A DNA stretch of 64,000 nt from Pseudomonadota bacterium (lineage in GTDB: Bacteria; Pseudomonadota; Alphaproteobacteria; Reyranellales; Reyranellaceae). The DNA lies in NCBI GenBank assembly GCA_020160955.1, contig JAIUOX010000003.1:1-64000 (forward strand), read 5' to 3'. Position numbers and translations under genes: made by a program. How positions within the stretch are numbered: the first letter of the stretch is position 1; the number at the start of each line of letters is the position of its first letter. The notes under the pieces were generated by a model. The model saw nothing but the letters and a program-made list of their open reading frames with translations. It was not told where the DNA came from and did not search any database. Below are positions 34,343 through 42,857 of the stretch, in pieces.

Positions 34343-35179
34343 TTGGGCATGGCCTACGCGCTGATCGCGCTGGGCTTCGTGCTCGCTCTCAACGCCGCCG
34401 GCGCCGTCAACTTCGCGCATGGCGACCTCGTCGTGCTGGGCGGCGCGCTCGCCGCCTTCGCCGGCGCGTGGACCGGCCTGCCCAGTTTCCTGTTGTTGCC
34501 GCTGGTCGCGCTGGGCATCGGCCTCGCCGGCATCCTCGCCGCCCGCATCGCCATCCTGCCGTTGGCGGCGCGGCCCCCCGAGGCGACCTTCGTCGCCACC
34601 ATCGCGCTGGCCGCGATCATCGAGCAGGGCCTCACTGTGGCGATGGGCGGCGCGCCGCGCAGCGTGCCGCCGCTGGCCGGCAGCGGCACGCTCGACCTCG
34701 CCGGCCTCGCGATCGGCCGCCAGCCGCTGGCCATCGTCGTGCTGGGCGCCGGGCTGGTCGCCGCGGTCTGGTACCTGCTCGAGTGCACCCAGACCGGCCG
34801 GCGCCTGCGCGCCGTCGCCGCCGACCGCGCCATGGCCCGCGCCGTCGGCATCCCCGTCACCCGCATGGTGATCCTGTCGCTCGGCCTCGCCGGCGCGCTG
34901 GCCGGCATCGCCGGCGTCGTGCTCGGCCACCAGTTCCTGGTCTCGCCGACCCAGGGCGCGGGCCACATGCTCAAGGCCTACATCGCGGTGGCGCTGGGCG
35001 GCTGGGGCAGCGTGCCCGGCGCGTTGCTGGGGGCGCTCGGCATCGGCCTGTTCGAGACCTTCGTCGCCGCCTCGTTCGGCGACGCCTGGGCATCGGCCGC
35101 GCTCTACGTCGCGGTGCTGGCCGTGCTGGCGCTGCGGCCGCAGGGCCTGTTCGGCGAACCGGTCGGGCGGCGCGCCTGA
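34343..35179 (+). CDS. LivH-type ABC transporter permease (second liv cluster; start unclear)
   Basis: This permease of at least 278 residues has GMAYALIALGFVLALNAAGAVNFAHGD, then the cytoplasmic loop TQTGRRLRAVAADRAMARAVGIPV and a GGWGSVPGALLGA segment, the LivH pattern. Family N-termini begin about 12 residues earlier. That stretch (ITAQLALNALA) is open here but contains no ATG or GTG. The only natural-looking start is CTG at 34307, 10 bp after regA, otherwise TTG 34343 or ATG 34349. Initiation may therefore be poor. Confidence 0.8.
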   Translation: MGMAYALIALGFVLALNAAGAVNFAHGDLVVLGGALAAFAGAWTGLPSFLLLPLVALGIGLAGILAARIAILPLAARPPEATFVATIALAAIIEQGLTVAMGGAPRSVPPLAGSGTLDLAGLAIGRQPLAIVVLGAGLVAAVWYLLECTQTGRRLRAVAADRAMARAVGIPVTRMVILSLGLAGALAGIAGVVLGHQFLVSPTQGAGHMLKAYIAVALGGWGSVPGALLGALGIGLFETFVAASFGDAWASAALYVAVLAVLALRPQGLFGEPVGRRA

Positions 35180-35180
35180 A

Positions 35181-36713
35181 ATGGCCCGCCTCGGCCCGTT
35201 CTGGATGATCCTGCTCGGCCTCGCGCCGCTGGTCGCGCTGGCGGTGCTGCCGGCGTTCGGCCAGCGCATGGTGACGCTGGTCGGCGTCTACGCGCTGATG
35301 GGGTTGGGCTACCAGCTGGTGTTCGGCCAGCTGGGCGGTCTCAACCTGGCGCAGGGCGCGCTGTTCGGGCTGGGTGCCTATGCCGCCGCGCTGGCGGCGC
35401 CGAGCCTCGGCCCGGCGGCGCTGCTGGTGTCGGTGCTGGCCGCCGCCGTGCCGGCCGCGCTGGTCGCCGCGCCGCTGCTGCGCCTGCAGTCGCACTACTT
35501 CGCGCTGGCGACGCTGGCGCTCGCCTCGCTGGTCAACCTCGCCGCCGTGCACGCCGAGCCGTGGACCGGCGGTGCCAACGGGCTCGCCGGATTCGCGAGC
35601 GCCCTGCCGCGCGGCCCGCTGCTGCTGGCGATCGTCTGGTTCTGCCTGATCGCCGGGGTCATGACCTATGCCCGCGTGTTCGCCGGGCCGGCCGGCGAGG
35701 CGGCGCGCCTGCTGCGCGAGGCGCCGCTGGTCGCCGCGACCCTCGGCATCGACGGCGGCCTGTGGCGCCTCGTGGCATTCGTCGCGGGCGGTGCGCTGGC
35801 CGGCCTGGCCGGCGGCTTCTCGGCGGCGGTGAGCGGGGTCGTCTCGCCCGAGGCCACCGGCTTCCCGATCATGGTGGTGTGCCTGACCTCGGTGGTGCTG
35901 GGCGGCACGCGCCACCCGATGGGCGCGGTGATCGGCGCGACGCTCGCGGTCTGCCTGCCCGAACTGATGCGCGGCCTGCAGGGCGCTTGGCTGCTGGCCT
36001 ACGCGGTGGCGACCCTGGCCGTCGTGCTGTGGGCGCCGGCCGGCCTCGCCGGGCTGGTCGACCGCGTGCTCGACCGGCCGGTGCCGGCGCCCGCACCGGT
36101 CGGCCTGCCCGAGACGGTGCCGACGCTCGCGGGTCCGCAGGTGCTGGCGCTGGACGGCGTGACCAAGCGCTTCGGCGGCGTCGAGGCGGTGGCCGGCGTG
36201 TCGTTCGAGGTCGCGCGCGGCGAGATCGTCGGCCTGATCGGGCCGAACGGCTCGGGCAAGACGACACTGCTCAACGTGGTGTGCGGGCTGGAACGCGCCG
36301 ATGCCGGCCGGATCGCGCTCGACGGCCGGCGGATCGATGCGCTGCCGGCGCATCGCGTGGCGCGGGCCGGCATCGCCCGCTCGTTCCAGGCGCCAATGGC
36401 GCCCGGCGACACCAAGGAATCCGACATCGCGCGGGCGGTCGCGACCGGCGCGCCCTTCGTGCTGCTCGACGAGCCGGCGGCCGGCGCCGGCGAGCGCGAG
36501 CGGGCGCGGCTGGAAGCGTTCGTGCGCCGCCTGCGCGACGCCGGCCGCGGCGTCGTGGTCGTCGACCACGACATCGAGCTGCTGTCGCGGCTGTGCGACC
36601 GCCTCGTCTGCCTCGACCGCGGCGCGGTGATCGCCAGCGGCACGCCCGACCGGGTGCGGGCTGATCCGCGGGTCCGGGCGAGCTTCCTCGGCAGCCCGGT
36701 CGAGGCGTCATGA
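35181..36713 (+). CDS. Fused LivM-LivG: permease joined to an ATPase missing its helical subdomain
   Basis: The protein has 510 residues. Positions 1-295 are a LivM-type permease (LGGLNLAQGALFGLGAYAAA, LGGTRHPMGAVIGATL). From about 318 a LivG-type ATPase begins with FGGVEAVAGVSFEVARGEIVGLIGPNGSGKTTLLN (Walker A) and the Q-loop IARSFQAPMAP. It then jumps within about 20 residues to Walker B VLLDEPAAGAGE and the switch VVDHDIELLS. The region normally lying between them, some 60-80 residues including the C-loop LSYGQQ, is absent. The frame is uninterrupted, so this is an in-frame deletion, not a frameshift. Fusion itself is known in the family. Without the C-loop, ATP hydrolysis is doubtful. Confidence 0.85.
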   Translation: MARLGPFWMILLGLAPLVALAVLPAFGQRMVTLVGVYALMGLGYQLVFGQLGGLNLAQGALFGLGAYAAALAAPSLGPAALLVSVLAAAVPAALVAAPLLRLQSHYFALATLALASLVNLAAVHAEPWTGGANGLAGFASALPRGPLLLAIVWFCLIAGVMTYARVFAGPAGEAARLLREAPLVAATLGIDGGLWRLVAFVAGGALAGLAGGFSAAVSGVVSPEATGFPIMVVCLTSVVLGGTRHPMGAVIGATLAVCLPELMRGLQGAWLLAYAVATLAVVLWAPAGLAGLVDRVLDRPVPAPAPVGLPETVPTLAGPQVLALDGVTKRFGGVEAVAGVSFEVARGEIVGLIGPNGSGKTTLLNVVCGLERADAGRIALDGRRIDALPAHRVARAGIARSFQAPMAPGDTKESDIARAVATGAPFVLLDEPAAGAGERERARLEAFVRRLRDAGRGVVVVDHDIELLSRLCDRLVCLDRGAVIASGTPDRVRADPRVRASFLGSPVEAS

Positions 36714-37363
36714 GCGTGCTGCTCGAAGCCGCCGGCGTGACCCTGGCGGCCGGCGAGATCGTGGCGCTGCTGGGCAGCAACGGCGCCGGCAAGACGACGT
36801 TCGTCGAGACCGTGCTGGGCTTCCGGCCCGGGCCGGTCCGGCTGTTCGGCGAGGAGGCCGGCGACCTCGCCGTCGAGGCGCGGGTGGCCCGGGGAATCGG
36901 CTATGTGCCGCAGGGCCGTCGCGTGTTCGCCGGGCTGACGGTGCGCGAGAACCTCGAGGCGGCCTGCGCCCTGCCGTCGGCCGAGCGGGCGGCCCGGGTC
37001 GCCGAGATGCTGGCGCTGTTCCCGATGCTGGGCGAGCGGCCCGGCGCGCGCGCCTGGCTGCTGTCGGGCGGCCAGCAGCAGATGCTGGCGCTGGCCCGCG
37101 CGCTGGTGAACCGGCCGCGCCTGCTGCTGCTCGACGAGCCGACCCTCGGGCTCGCCCCGGTGGTGGTGACCGACCTGCTGCGGCGCCTGTCGGCGATGGC
37201 GGGCGAGGGCGTCGGCATCCTGCTGGCCGAGCAGCGCGCGGCGCTGGCGCTCGGCATTGCCCACCGCGGGGTGGTGTTGCGCCGGGGGCAGGTGGTGCGC
37301 GCCGGCCGCGCGGCCGAACTCGCGGCCGACCCGGCGCTGGCCGACCTGATGGCCGGCGCCTGA
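36710..37363 (+). CDS. LivF-type ABC ATPase, N-terminally short
   Basis: This 217-residue ATPase has Walker A LGSNGAGKTT, Q-loop GYVPQGRRVFAGLTVRENLEAA, signature LSGGQQQMLALARAL and Walker B LLLLDEPTLGLAP. The switch region is LLAEQR. The first beta strands with the aromatic A-loop residue (normally xYGxxxALxGVSLxV) are reduced to MSVLLEAAGVTLAAGEIV, about 10-15 residues short. The ATG overlaps the livMG stop by 4 bp. No solute-binding protein gene accompanies the cluster. Confidence 0.85.
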   Translation: MSVLLEAAGVTLAAGEIVALLGSNGAGKTTFVETVLGFRPGPVRLFGEEAGDLAVEARVARGIGYVPQGRRVFAGLTVRENLEAACALPSAERAARVAEMLALFPMLGERPGARAWLLSGGQQQMLALARALVNRPRLLLLDEPTLGLAPVVVTDLLRRLSAMAGEGVGILLAEQRAALALGIAHRGVVLRRGQVVRAGRAAELAADPALADLMAGA

Positions 37364-37373
37364 CGCGCCGGCG

Positions 37374-37832
37374 TTACTGCTTCTTCTTCCGCTTCGACCC
37401 GGGCTTCCCCGCCGGCCGCCGGCCGGGCAGCGGGACATCGCGCGTCAGGTTGTCGTGGTGCTCGTCCATGCGCCGGTAGTCCATGGTCACTTCCTCGCCC
37501 GCCCGGATGTCGCGCAGGGCGTAGTAGGTGACGTCGCCATCGTCGGACTGCAGGTTCGGATCCTCCGAGTGGTTCATGTACCAACCGACCGAGATGCGCA
37601 GGAAGTTGGCCGGCGCCCAGTAGCCGTTGCCGGTCCGGATGCCGAAGCGCTTGAACAGCTTGCGGTGCGGCGAGGCATGGGCCTTCGCCAGCGTCACGAA
37701 GCGGGTGTCCTCGGGCAGCCAGGTCCGGACGTACTCGCCCTTGCGAATCCGCATGTCCGCGAAGCAGCCAACCCCCTCGATCGTGGACGGAGCGAGGTAC
37801 AGCACGGCCTTGCTCCAGGTACGCTTACGCAT
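37374..37832 (-). CDS. SET-domain protein (putative protein-lysine methyltransferase)
   Basis: This 152-residue protein is essentially a bare SET domain: SKAVLYLAPSTIEGVGCFADMRIRKGEYV at the start, then SVGWYMNHSEDPNLQ with the NHS cofactor motif, and IRAGEEVTMDYRRM with the catalytic Tyr region. A basic tail (KPGSKRKKKQ) ends the protein and could bind nucleic acid or target a basic partner. Such small SET proteins occur scattered in bacteria and their substrates are mostly unknown. It is convergent with the livF-like gene (10 bp apart). Confidence 0.85.
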   Translation of the reverse strand: MRKRTWSKAVLYLAPSTIEGVGCFADMRIRKGEYVRTWLPEDTRFVTLAKAHASPHRKLFKRFGIRTGNGYWAPANFLRISVGWYMNHSEDPNLQSDDGDVTYYALRDIRAGEEVTMDYRRMDEHHDNLTRDVPLPGRRPAGKPGSKRKKKQ

Positions 37833-37907
37833 CGTGCGAAGATCTCGAATGAAACGGAACGGTCGCGCCTTTTGCCCTGCTTCGCGCGGCAGGGCAACGG
37901 GAAGCCG

Positions 37908-39245
37908 TCAGGCGCGGCGGTTCTGCGCGTTCCAGAACAGCTCGAGGTTGGAAATCAGGGCCGGGCTGTAGTGGCAGATCGCCTGCTCGCGGGCGTACAG
38001 CGCGGCATAGCGCCGGAAGGCGTCGAGCGGCTCGGCGCCCAGCCGCAGGGCGCGCCGGTTGCCGATGGCGCCGACGGCGCCCGACCCGGTCAGGCGGTCG
38101 ATCACCCGGGCGATGGTGGCGTCCATCTTGGCGGGGTCGACGATCTCGTCGCAGATCTGCCGGCCGACCTCTGAATCACACTCGATGCGACGTTCGTACA
38201 TGATGGCCTGGCGCGCCACCCGGTCGCCGACGAAGCGCGGCAGGCGCAGGTTGGCCATCGCCGGGATGATGCCCTCCTTGCGCGCCGGCAGGGTCATGTA
38301 GGCGTCGCGGCCGGCGATGTTGAAGTCGGTGGCCAGCAGGATCTGGCAGCCGCCGCCGATCGCGAAGGTCTCGACCGCCGAGATCCACAGCTTCTCGATC
38401 GAATCGCCCGCCACCTCGTCGGGCAGGATGTCGGGCTTGGCCAGCCCGCGCAGCAGCTTGTTCACGAAGCCGAGGTCGCGGACCAGGAACCACAGGAACG
38501 GGATCTTGCCCCAGTAGAGGTGGGTCAGGTTGATGCCGGCATTGTAGATGCGCCGGCCGGCATACTTGCCCGACGGCACGACGTCGCCGCGCAGCACCGC
38601 GACCTCGCTGTGGGGATCGAGGATGCAGACATCGGTGCCGATCTCGGTCGCCGGCTGGGTGTCGTTGTCCTCCGAGTTGAGGAAGCGCTTGTTGGACAGC
38701 AGCAGCACGGCCGCCTTGCCCTGCCGCTCGACGCGGGCATGGCCGAGGTCGAGCACGCCGTCGCGCAGGAACTTGGCCAGCGCCTCGGGTGATTCCTCGC
38801 GCGGCAGTAGCATGGCGTGGCAGAGGTGCAGGCCGCACGCCGGGTCGGCCATGACCTGGTTGGCGAGGATGCCCTGGTCGATCTCGCAGCCGTCCTTGTC
38901 GGCCTGCCGGAGGTCGGCCTCGGCCGCGACCTCGGCCCGCGTCGGGGCGAGGCCCGGCACCAGCTCGGCCGCGTCGTAGACCAGCCGCTCGACGCGCACG
39001 AACTTCCGCCGGTTGTCGGTAAGCTTGTCGTACAGCGTCACGGCATGGCGGCGCAGGAAGGCGAAGCGGGCGTCGCGCGCCGCCTGCTTCAGGGCTTCGG
39101 CTTCGTCGGACGCCGCCTTGTCGCGTTTTGGCTTGGGCGGCAGGCGGCCGAGGCGGTCCTTGGTGGCGCGCCAGTAGGCCGAGAAACGGGCGGCATCGGC
39201 CGCGAAGTCGTCGCCGGCGAGCGGCGCCGGAACGACCGGCTCCAT
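37908..39245 (-). CDS. DpgC-like crotonase-fold enzyme (3,5-dihydroxyphenylacetyl-CoA 1,2-dioxygenase family)
   Basis: The protein has 445 residues. A helical N-terminal domain of about 170 residues precedes a crotonase fold with NAGINLTHLYWGKIPF (oxyanion-hole segment), SAVETFAIGGGCQILLATDFNIA and LPARKEGIIPAMANLRLPRFVG. Length and this two-domain design match DpgC, the cofactor-free dioxygenase of dihydroxyphenylglycine synthesis in vancomycin-type pathways. They do not match ordinary 260-residue enoyl-CoA hydratases. No dpgA, B or D homologue lies nearby, so it may act in aromatic catabolism instead. The ATG lies 22 bp beyond the tRNA-Gly CCA end on the same strand, making readthrough from the tRNA promoter possible. 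Confidence 0.8.
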   Translation of the reverse strand: MEPVVPAPLAGDDFAADAARFSAYWRATKDRLGRLPPKPKRDKAASDEAEALKQAARDARFAFLRRHAVTLYDKLTDNRRKFVRVERLVYDAAELVPGLAPTRAEVAAEADLRQADKDGCEIDQGILANQVMADPACGLHLCHAMLLPREESPEALAKFLRDGVLDLGHARVERQGKAAVLLLSNKRFLNSEDNDTQPATEIGTDVCILDPHSEVAVLRGDVVPSGKYAGRRIYNAGINLTHLYWGKIPFLWFLVRDLGFVNKLLRGLAKPDILPDEVAGDSIEKLWISAVETFAIGGGCQILLATDFNIAGRDAYMTLPARKEGIIPAMANLRLPRFVGDRVARQAIMYERRIECDSEVGRQICDEIVDPAKMDATIARVIDRLTGSGAVGAIGNRRALRLGAEPLDAFRRYAALYAREQAICHYSPALISNLELFWNAQNRRA

Positions 39246-39267
39246 GTGCGTTTCCTGCCCGAATAAT

Positions 39268-39342
<75 letters not shown>

Positions 39343-39351
39343 GTCGCCGCC

Positions 39352-39380
39352 ATACTAGCGCGCAGGACGCAAAGGTCCAA
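39352..39380 (-). promoter_or_regulatory. Promoter of tRNA-Gly
   Basis: On the minus strand TTGGAC (39380-39375), a 17-nt spacer and TAGTAT (39357-39352) predict a start about 7 nt further on, directly ahead of the tRNA 5' end at 39342. Confidence 0.65.
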
Positions 39381-39429
39381 TGCTCGCCTTTCGTCGCGCC
39401 CGCCGCACCGGTCGTGCGATAGTCCGCGC

Positions 39430-40578
39430 ATGCTCGATGACATCCTGACCCCCGAAGAACGCGCCCTCGTCGCGCGCGCCAAGGCCTTTGCCGAGGAACA
39501 CGTCGCCCCCCACGCCGCGCGCTGGGAATGGGAGCGGCGCTACCCGCTCGAGACCATCCAGGCCGGCTGCCGCGCCGGCCTCAACACCATCGAGCTGGCG
39601 AAGGACAAGGGCGGGCAGGGCCTGTCCTTCTCGGCCAAGCTGCGCGCCTTCGAGGAGATCGCGCGGCACGACTTCGCCTTCGCCTTCGCGATGATGAACC
39701 ACCACAACGCGGTCGCCCGCTTCGCCCGCGACGGCGCCCCGGCGCACGTCGCCCGGCTGCTGCCGCGCATGATCGCCGGCGAGGTGATCGGTTGCGCGGG
39801 CCTGAGCGAACCCGGCGTCGGCTCCGACTTCGGTGGCCTCGAGATGGCGGCGGTCAAGGTCGACGGCGGCTGGAAGCTGAACGGCGCCAAGGCGTGGATC
39901 ACCAATGCCGCGGTGTGCGGCATGTCGGTGATCTACGCCCAGACCGACAAGGCGCTGGGCTATCGCGGCATCGCCTGCTTCGCCATCGAGGCCGACCGGC
40001 CGGGCTTCCACCGCGAGCCGCCGTTCGAGCTCCATGGCGGCCACGCGATCGGCGTCGGCGGCTTCCGGCTGGTCGACTACGTGGTGCCCGACGAGGCGCT
40101 GCTGCACCCGCCGGGCCGCGCCTTCAAGGCGGCGCTGGCCGGCATCAACGGCGCCCGCGCCTACGTCGCGGCGATGTGCTGCGGCATGCTGCAGGCCTCG
40201 CTCGAGACCGCGGTGCGCTACACGCAGCAGCGCCGGACCTTCGGCCAGCCGGTGCTCGACCACCAGGGCGTGCGCTGGAAACTGGTCGACGCGGCGACCG
40301 ACCTCGAGGCGGCGCGGCTGCTGTCGTACCGCGCGGCGCGGCTGATCGACGAGGGCGCCGACGCCGTCCTGCCGGCGGCGCACGCCAAGAAGTTCGCGAC
40401 CGAGATGGCGGTGCGGCGCATCGCCGACTGTATCCAGGCGATGGGCGCCAACGGCCTGCGTGCCGAGTACCCGCTGGCCCGCCACCTCGCGGGCGCCAAG
40501 ATCGCCGCCTACACCGACGGCTCGATCGAGATGATGAACGAGCGCATCGGCGTCGCCCTGCCGCAGGTCTTCGGATGA
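39430..40578 (+). CDS. Acyl-CoA dehydrogenase
   Basis: This 382-residue flavoprotein has the helical N-terminal domain (LTPEERALVARAKAFAEEHVAP) and FAD/substrate motifs GCAGLSEPGVGSDFGGLEM and KAWITNAAVCGMSVIYAQTD. The C-terminal block includes YTQQRRTFGQPVLDHQGVRWKLVD and QAMGANGLRAEYPLARHLAGAKIAAYTDGSIEMMNERIG. It oxidises an acyl-CoA at the alpha-beta position and passes electrons to ETF. The chain length or branched substrate cannot be read from sequence. Its stop overlaps the next gene by 4 bp, an unusual pairing with a proline racemase-fold enzyme. Confidence 0.9.
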   Translation: MLDDILTPEERALVARAKAFAEEHVAPHAARWEWERRYPLETIQAGCRAGLNTIELAKDKGGQGLSFSAKLRAFEEIARHDFAFAFAMMNHHNAVARFARDGAPAHVARLLPRMIAGEVIGCAGLSEPGVGSDFGGLEMAAVKVDGGWKLNGAKAWITNAAVCGMSVIYAQTDKALGYRGIACFAIEADRPGFHREPPFELHGGHAIGVGGFRLVDYVVPDEALLHPPGRAFKAALAGINGARAYVAAMCCGMLQASLETAVRYTQQRRTFGQPVLDHQGVRWKLVDAATDLEAARLLSYRAARLIDEGADAVLPAAHAKKFATEMAVRRIADCIQAMGANGLRAEYPLARHLAGAKIAAYTDGSIEMMNERIGVALPQVFG

Positions 40579-41561
40579 TCCTGTCGACCGTCGAGATGCA
40601 CACCGGCGGCGAGCCGACGCGCATCATCGTCGACGGCTGGCCGGCCTTCACCGGCCGCACCCTGCTCGACAAGCGGCGCGAGGCGAAGCAACGCCACGAC
40701 GCCCTGCGCCGCGGCCTGATGCTGGAGCCGCGCGGCCACGACGGCATGTACGGCGCGCTGCTGGTCGAGCCCGATCACCCCGAGGCCGACCTCGCGGTGC
40801 TGTTCATGCACAACGAGGGCTACTCGACGATGTGCGGCCACGCGACCATCGCGCTGGCCCGCTGGGCGGTCGAGAGCGGCCGCGTCGCGCGGCAGGCGCC
40901 GGAGACCGTGGTGCGCCTGCAATGTCCCTGCGGGCTGGTGACCTGCCGGGTCGCCGCCGACGGCGCGGTGCGCTTCGAGAGCGTGCCGGCCTTCGCCTGG
41001 GCGCTCGACCGCATCGCGCCGACCGAGACCTGGGGACCGGTCAGCGTCGACATCGGCTTCGGCGGCGCCTTCTACGCCGTGCTGCCGGCCGATTCGATCG
41101 GCCTCGACCTGCACCGCTCGCCGATGCGGGCGATCGTCGATGCCGGCGAGGAGATCGCGCGCGCCGCGGCGGCCGCCATCCCGCTCGCCCATCCCGACGC
41201 CGACCTCGCCTTCCTGTACGGCACGATCCTGACCGACGGCGGCGACGGCGCGGGCCAGCCCAGCCGCAACGTCTGCATCTTCGCCGGCCGCCAGGTCGAT
41301 CGCAGCCCGACCGGCAGCGGCGTCACCGCGCGGATGGCCTTGCTGCGCGCCCGCCGCGCGGTCGGCCTGGACGAGGAGCGGCGGTTCGAGAGCTGCACCG
41401 GCGCGACCTTCACCGGCCGCGTCGTGCGCGACGCCGAGCCGGTCGAAGGCCGGCGCGCGGCGATCGTCGAGGTCGGCGGCCGCGCCGACTTCACCGGCGA
41501 GGCGCGCTTCCGCTTCGACGCCGACGACGCCCTGCGCGAGGGCTTCTCGCTCGGGCTCTGA
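40575..41561 (+). CDS. Proline racemase family: trans-3-hydroxy-L-proline dehydratase type
   Basis: The protein has 328 residues. The first active-site loop is NEGYSTMCGHATIALARWA, with the catalytic Cys. The second is RQVDRSPTGSGVTARMALL, where Thr replaces the second Cys of proline racemase. A Cys/Thr pair is the mark of trans-3-hydroxy-L-proline dehydratases, which make delta-1-pyrroline-2-carboxylate, so racemase activity is unlikely. It starts at ATG 40575 inside the acyl-CoA dehydrogenase stop, so translation is coupled. It ends 3 bp from the convergent metC-like gene. Confidence 0.85.
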   Translation: MILSTVEMHTGGEPTRIIVDGWPAFTGRTLLDKRREAKQRHDALRRGLMLEPRGHDGMYGALLVEPDHPEADLAVLFMHNEGYSTMCGHATIALARWAVESGRVARQAPETVVRLQCPCGLVTCRVAADGAVRFESVPAFAWALDRIAPTETWGPVSVDIGFGGAFYAVLPADSIGLDLHRSPMRAIVDAGEEIARAAAAAIPLAHPDADLAFLYGTILTDGGDGAGQPSRNVCIFAGRQVDRSPTGSGVTARMALLRARRAVGLDEERRFESCTGATFTGRVVRDAEPVEGRRAAIVEVGGRADFTGEARFRFDADDALREGFSLGL

Positions 41562-41564
41562 GCG

Positions 41565-42719
41565 TCAGCTGTTGTGGCCGCGGCGCAGCGCCTGGTCGAG
41601 GTCGTCGAACAGGTCGTCGGCGGTCTCGACGCCGACCGACAGGCGCAGCAGGTCGGGCGGGCAGGGCGTGCCGGGGCCCTCGATCGAGGCGCGATGCTCG
41701 ATCAGGCTCTCGACGCCGCCCAGCGAGGTGGCGCGCTTCCACAGCTCGACCCGCGCCGCCGAGGCGATCGCCGCCCGCTCGCCGCCCTTCACCCGCACCG
41801 ACAGCATGCCGCCGAAGCCGCCGCTCATCTGCTTCTTCGCCACCGCGTGGCCGGCGAACGAGGGCAGGCCGGGATAGAGCACCTCGGCGACCATCGGGTG
41901 AGTCGCCAGCCGGTCGGCCAGCGCCTCCGCCGAGCGGCAGGCCCAGGCGACGCGCGGGAACAGGGTGCGCATGCCGCGCATCAGCAGCCATGCCTCGGTC
42001 TGGCCGAGGATGGTGCCGAGCTGGGCGCGGATGGTGCGCAGCTTCTGCCAGTGCTCGTCGTCCGCCGCGCCGACCAGCGCGCCGGCGATGATGTCGGAGT
42101 GGCCGTTCAGGTACTTGGTCGCCGAGTGCATGACGATGTCGGCGCCGAGCTTGAGCGGCTGCGTCAGCACCGGCGTGCCGACCGTCGAATCGACGGCCAG
42201 CCGGGCGCCCGCCTTGTGCGCGATCTCGGCGGCCGCGGCGATGTCGGTCACGCACCAGGTCGGGTTGGCCGGCGTCTCGATCCACACCAGCTTCGTCTTG
42301 CCCGGCTTCACCGCGGCGGCGATCGCGTCGGTGCGGTCGGCGTCGACGAACTCGACCGAGAGGCCCCACTGGGTGGCGAAGGTGCCGAGCCAGTTGCGCA
42401 GCGACCAGTACATGACCTTCGGCGCGACCACGTGGTCGCCCGGCGCCAGCCCGAGGAAGCAGGCGGTGGCCGCGCTCATGCCGGACGAGAAGACCAGCGC
42501 CTTGGCCCCGCCCTCCAGCGCCGCGAGGGTCGACTCGGCCTGGTCGAAGGTCGGGTTGTCGGCGCGGGCATAAATTCGCCCGGACCGGTAGCCGTTGTCC
42601 TCGTCGCGCAGGTAGGTGCTGGCCATGTGGATCGGCGGCACGACGGCCTTGGTGACCGGGTCGATCCAGCCCATGGCCTGGGCGGCGAGGGAGGCGGGCG
42701 AGAAGGGCTTCTGTGACAT
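41565..42719 (-). CDS. metC: Cystathionine beta-lyase (Cys/Met metabolism PLP enzyme)
   Basis: The 384-residue PLP enzyme belongs to the gamma family. Landmarks are VPPIHMASTYLRDEDNGYRSGRIYARADNPT, FSSGMSAATACFLGL (phosphate-binding), WIETPANPTWCVTDI, the cofactor Lys in MHSATKYLNGHSDIIAGAL, and SLGGVESLIEHRAS near the end. Enzymes of this type split cystathionine to homocysteine, though related gamma-lyases and synthases share the motifs. The ATG at 42719 is downstream of a 138-bp divergent spacer with the TetR gene. Confidence 0.88.
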   Translation of the reverse strand: MSQKPFSPASLAAQAMGWIDPVTKAVVPPIHMASTYLRDEDNGYRSGRIYARADNPTFDQAESTLAALEGGAKALVFSSGMSAATACFLGLAPGDHVVAPKVMYWSLRNWLGTFATQWGLSVEFVDADRTDAIAAAVKPGKTKLVWIETPANPTWCVTDIAAAAEIAHKAGARLAVDSTVGTPVLTQPLKLGADIVMHSATKYLNGHSDIIAGALVGAADDEHWQKLRTIRAQLGTILGQTEAWLLMRGMRTLFPRVAWACRSAEALADRLATHPMVAEVLYPGLPSFAGHAVAKKQMSGGFGGMLSVRVKGGERAAIASAARVELWKRATSLGGVESLIEHRASIEGPGTPCPPDLLRLSVGVETADDLFDDLDQALRRGHNS

Positions 42720-42857
42720 GGGCACCGTGTAGCTTACGAGTTTCTTACATGCATCCCGGCAATTTATAGCGCATCGTCGCACTCGCGTTGCAGATGCTCT
42801 GGCGTCGCTGCGTACCGATACCAGTTTCGAACGATCCGGCCCTGACGGAGTGCCGTA

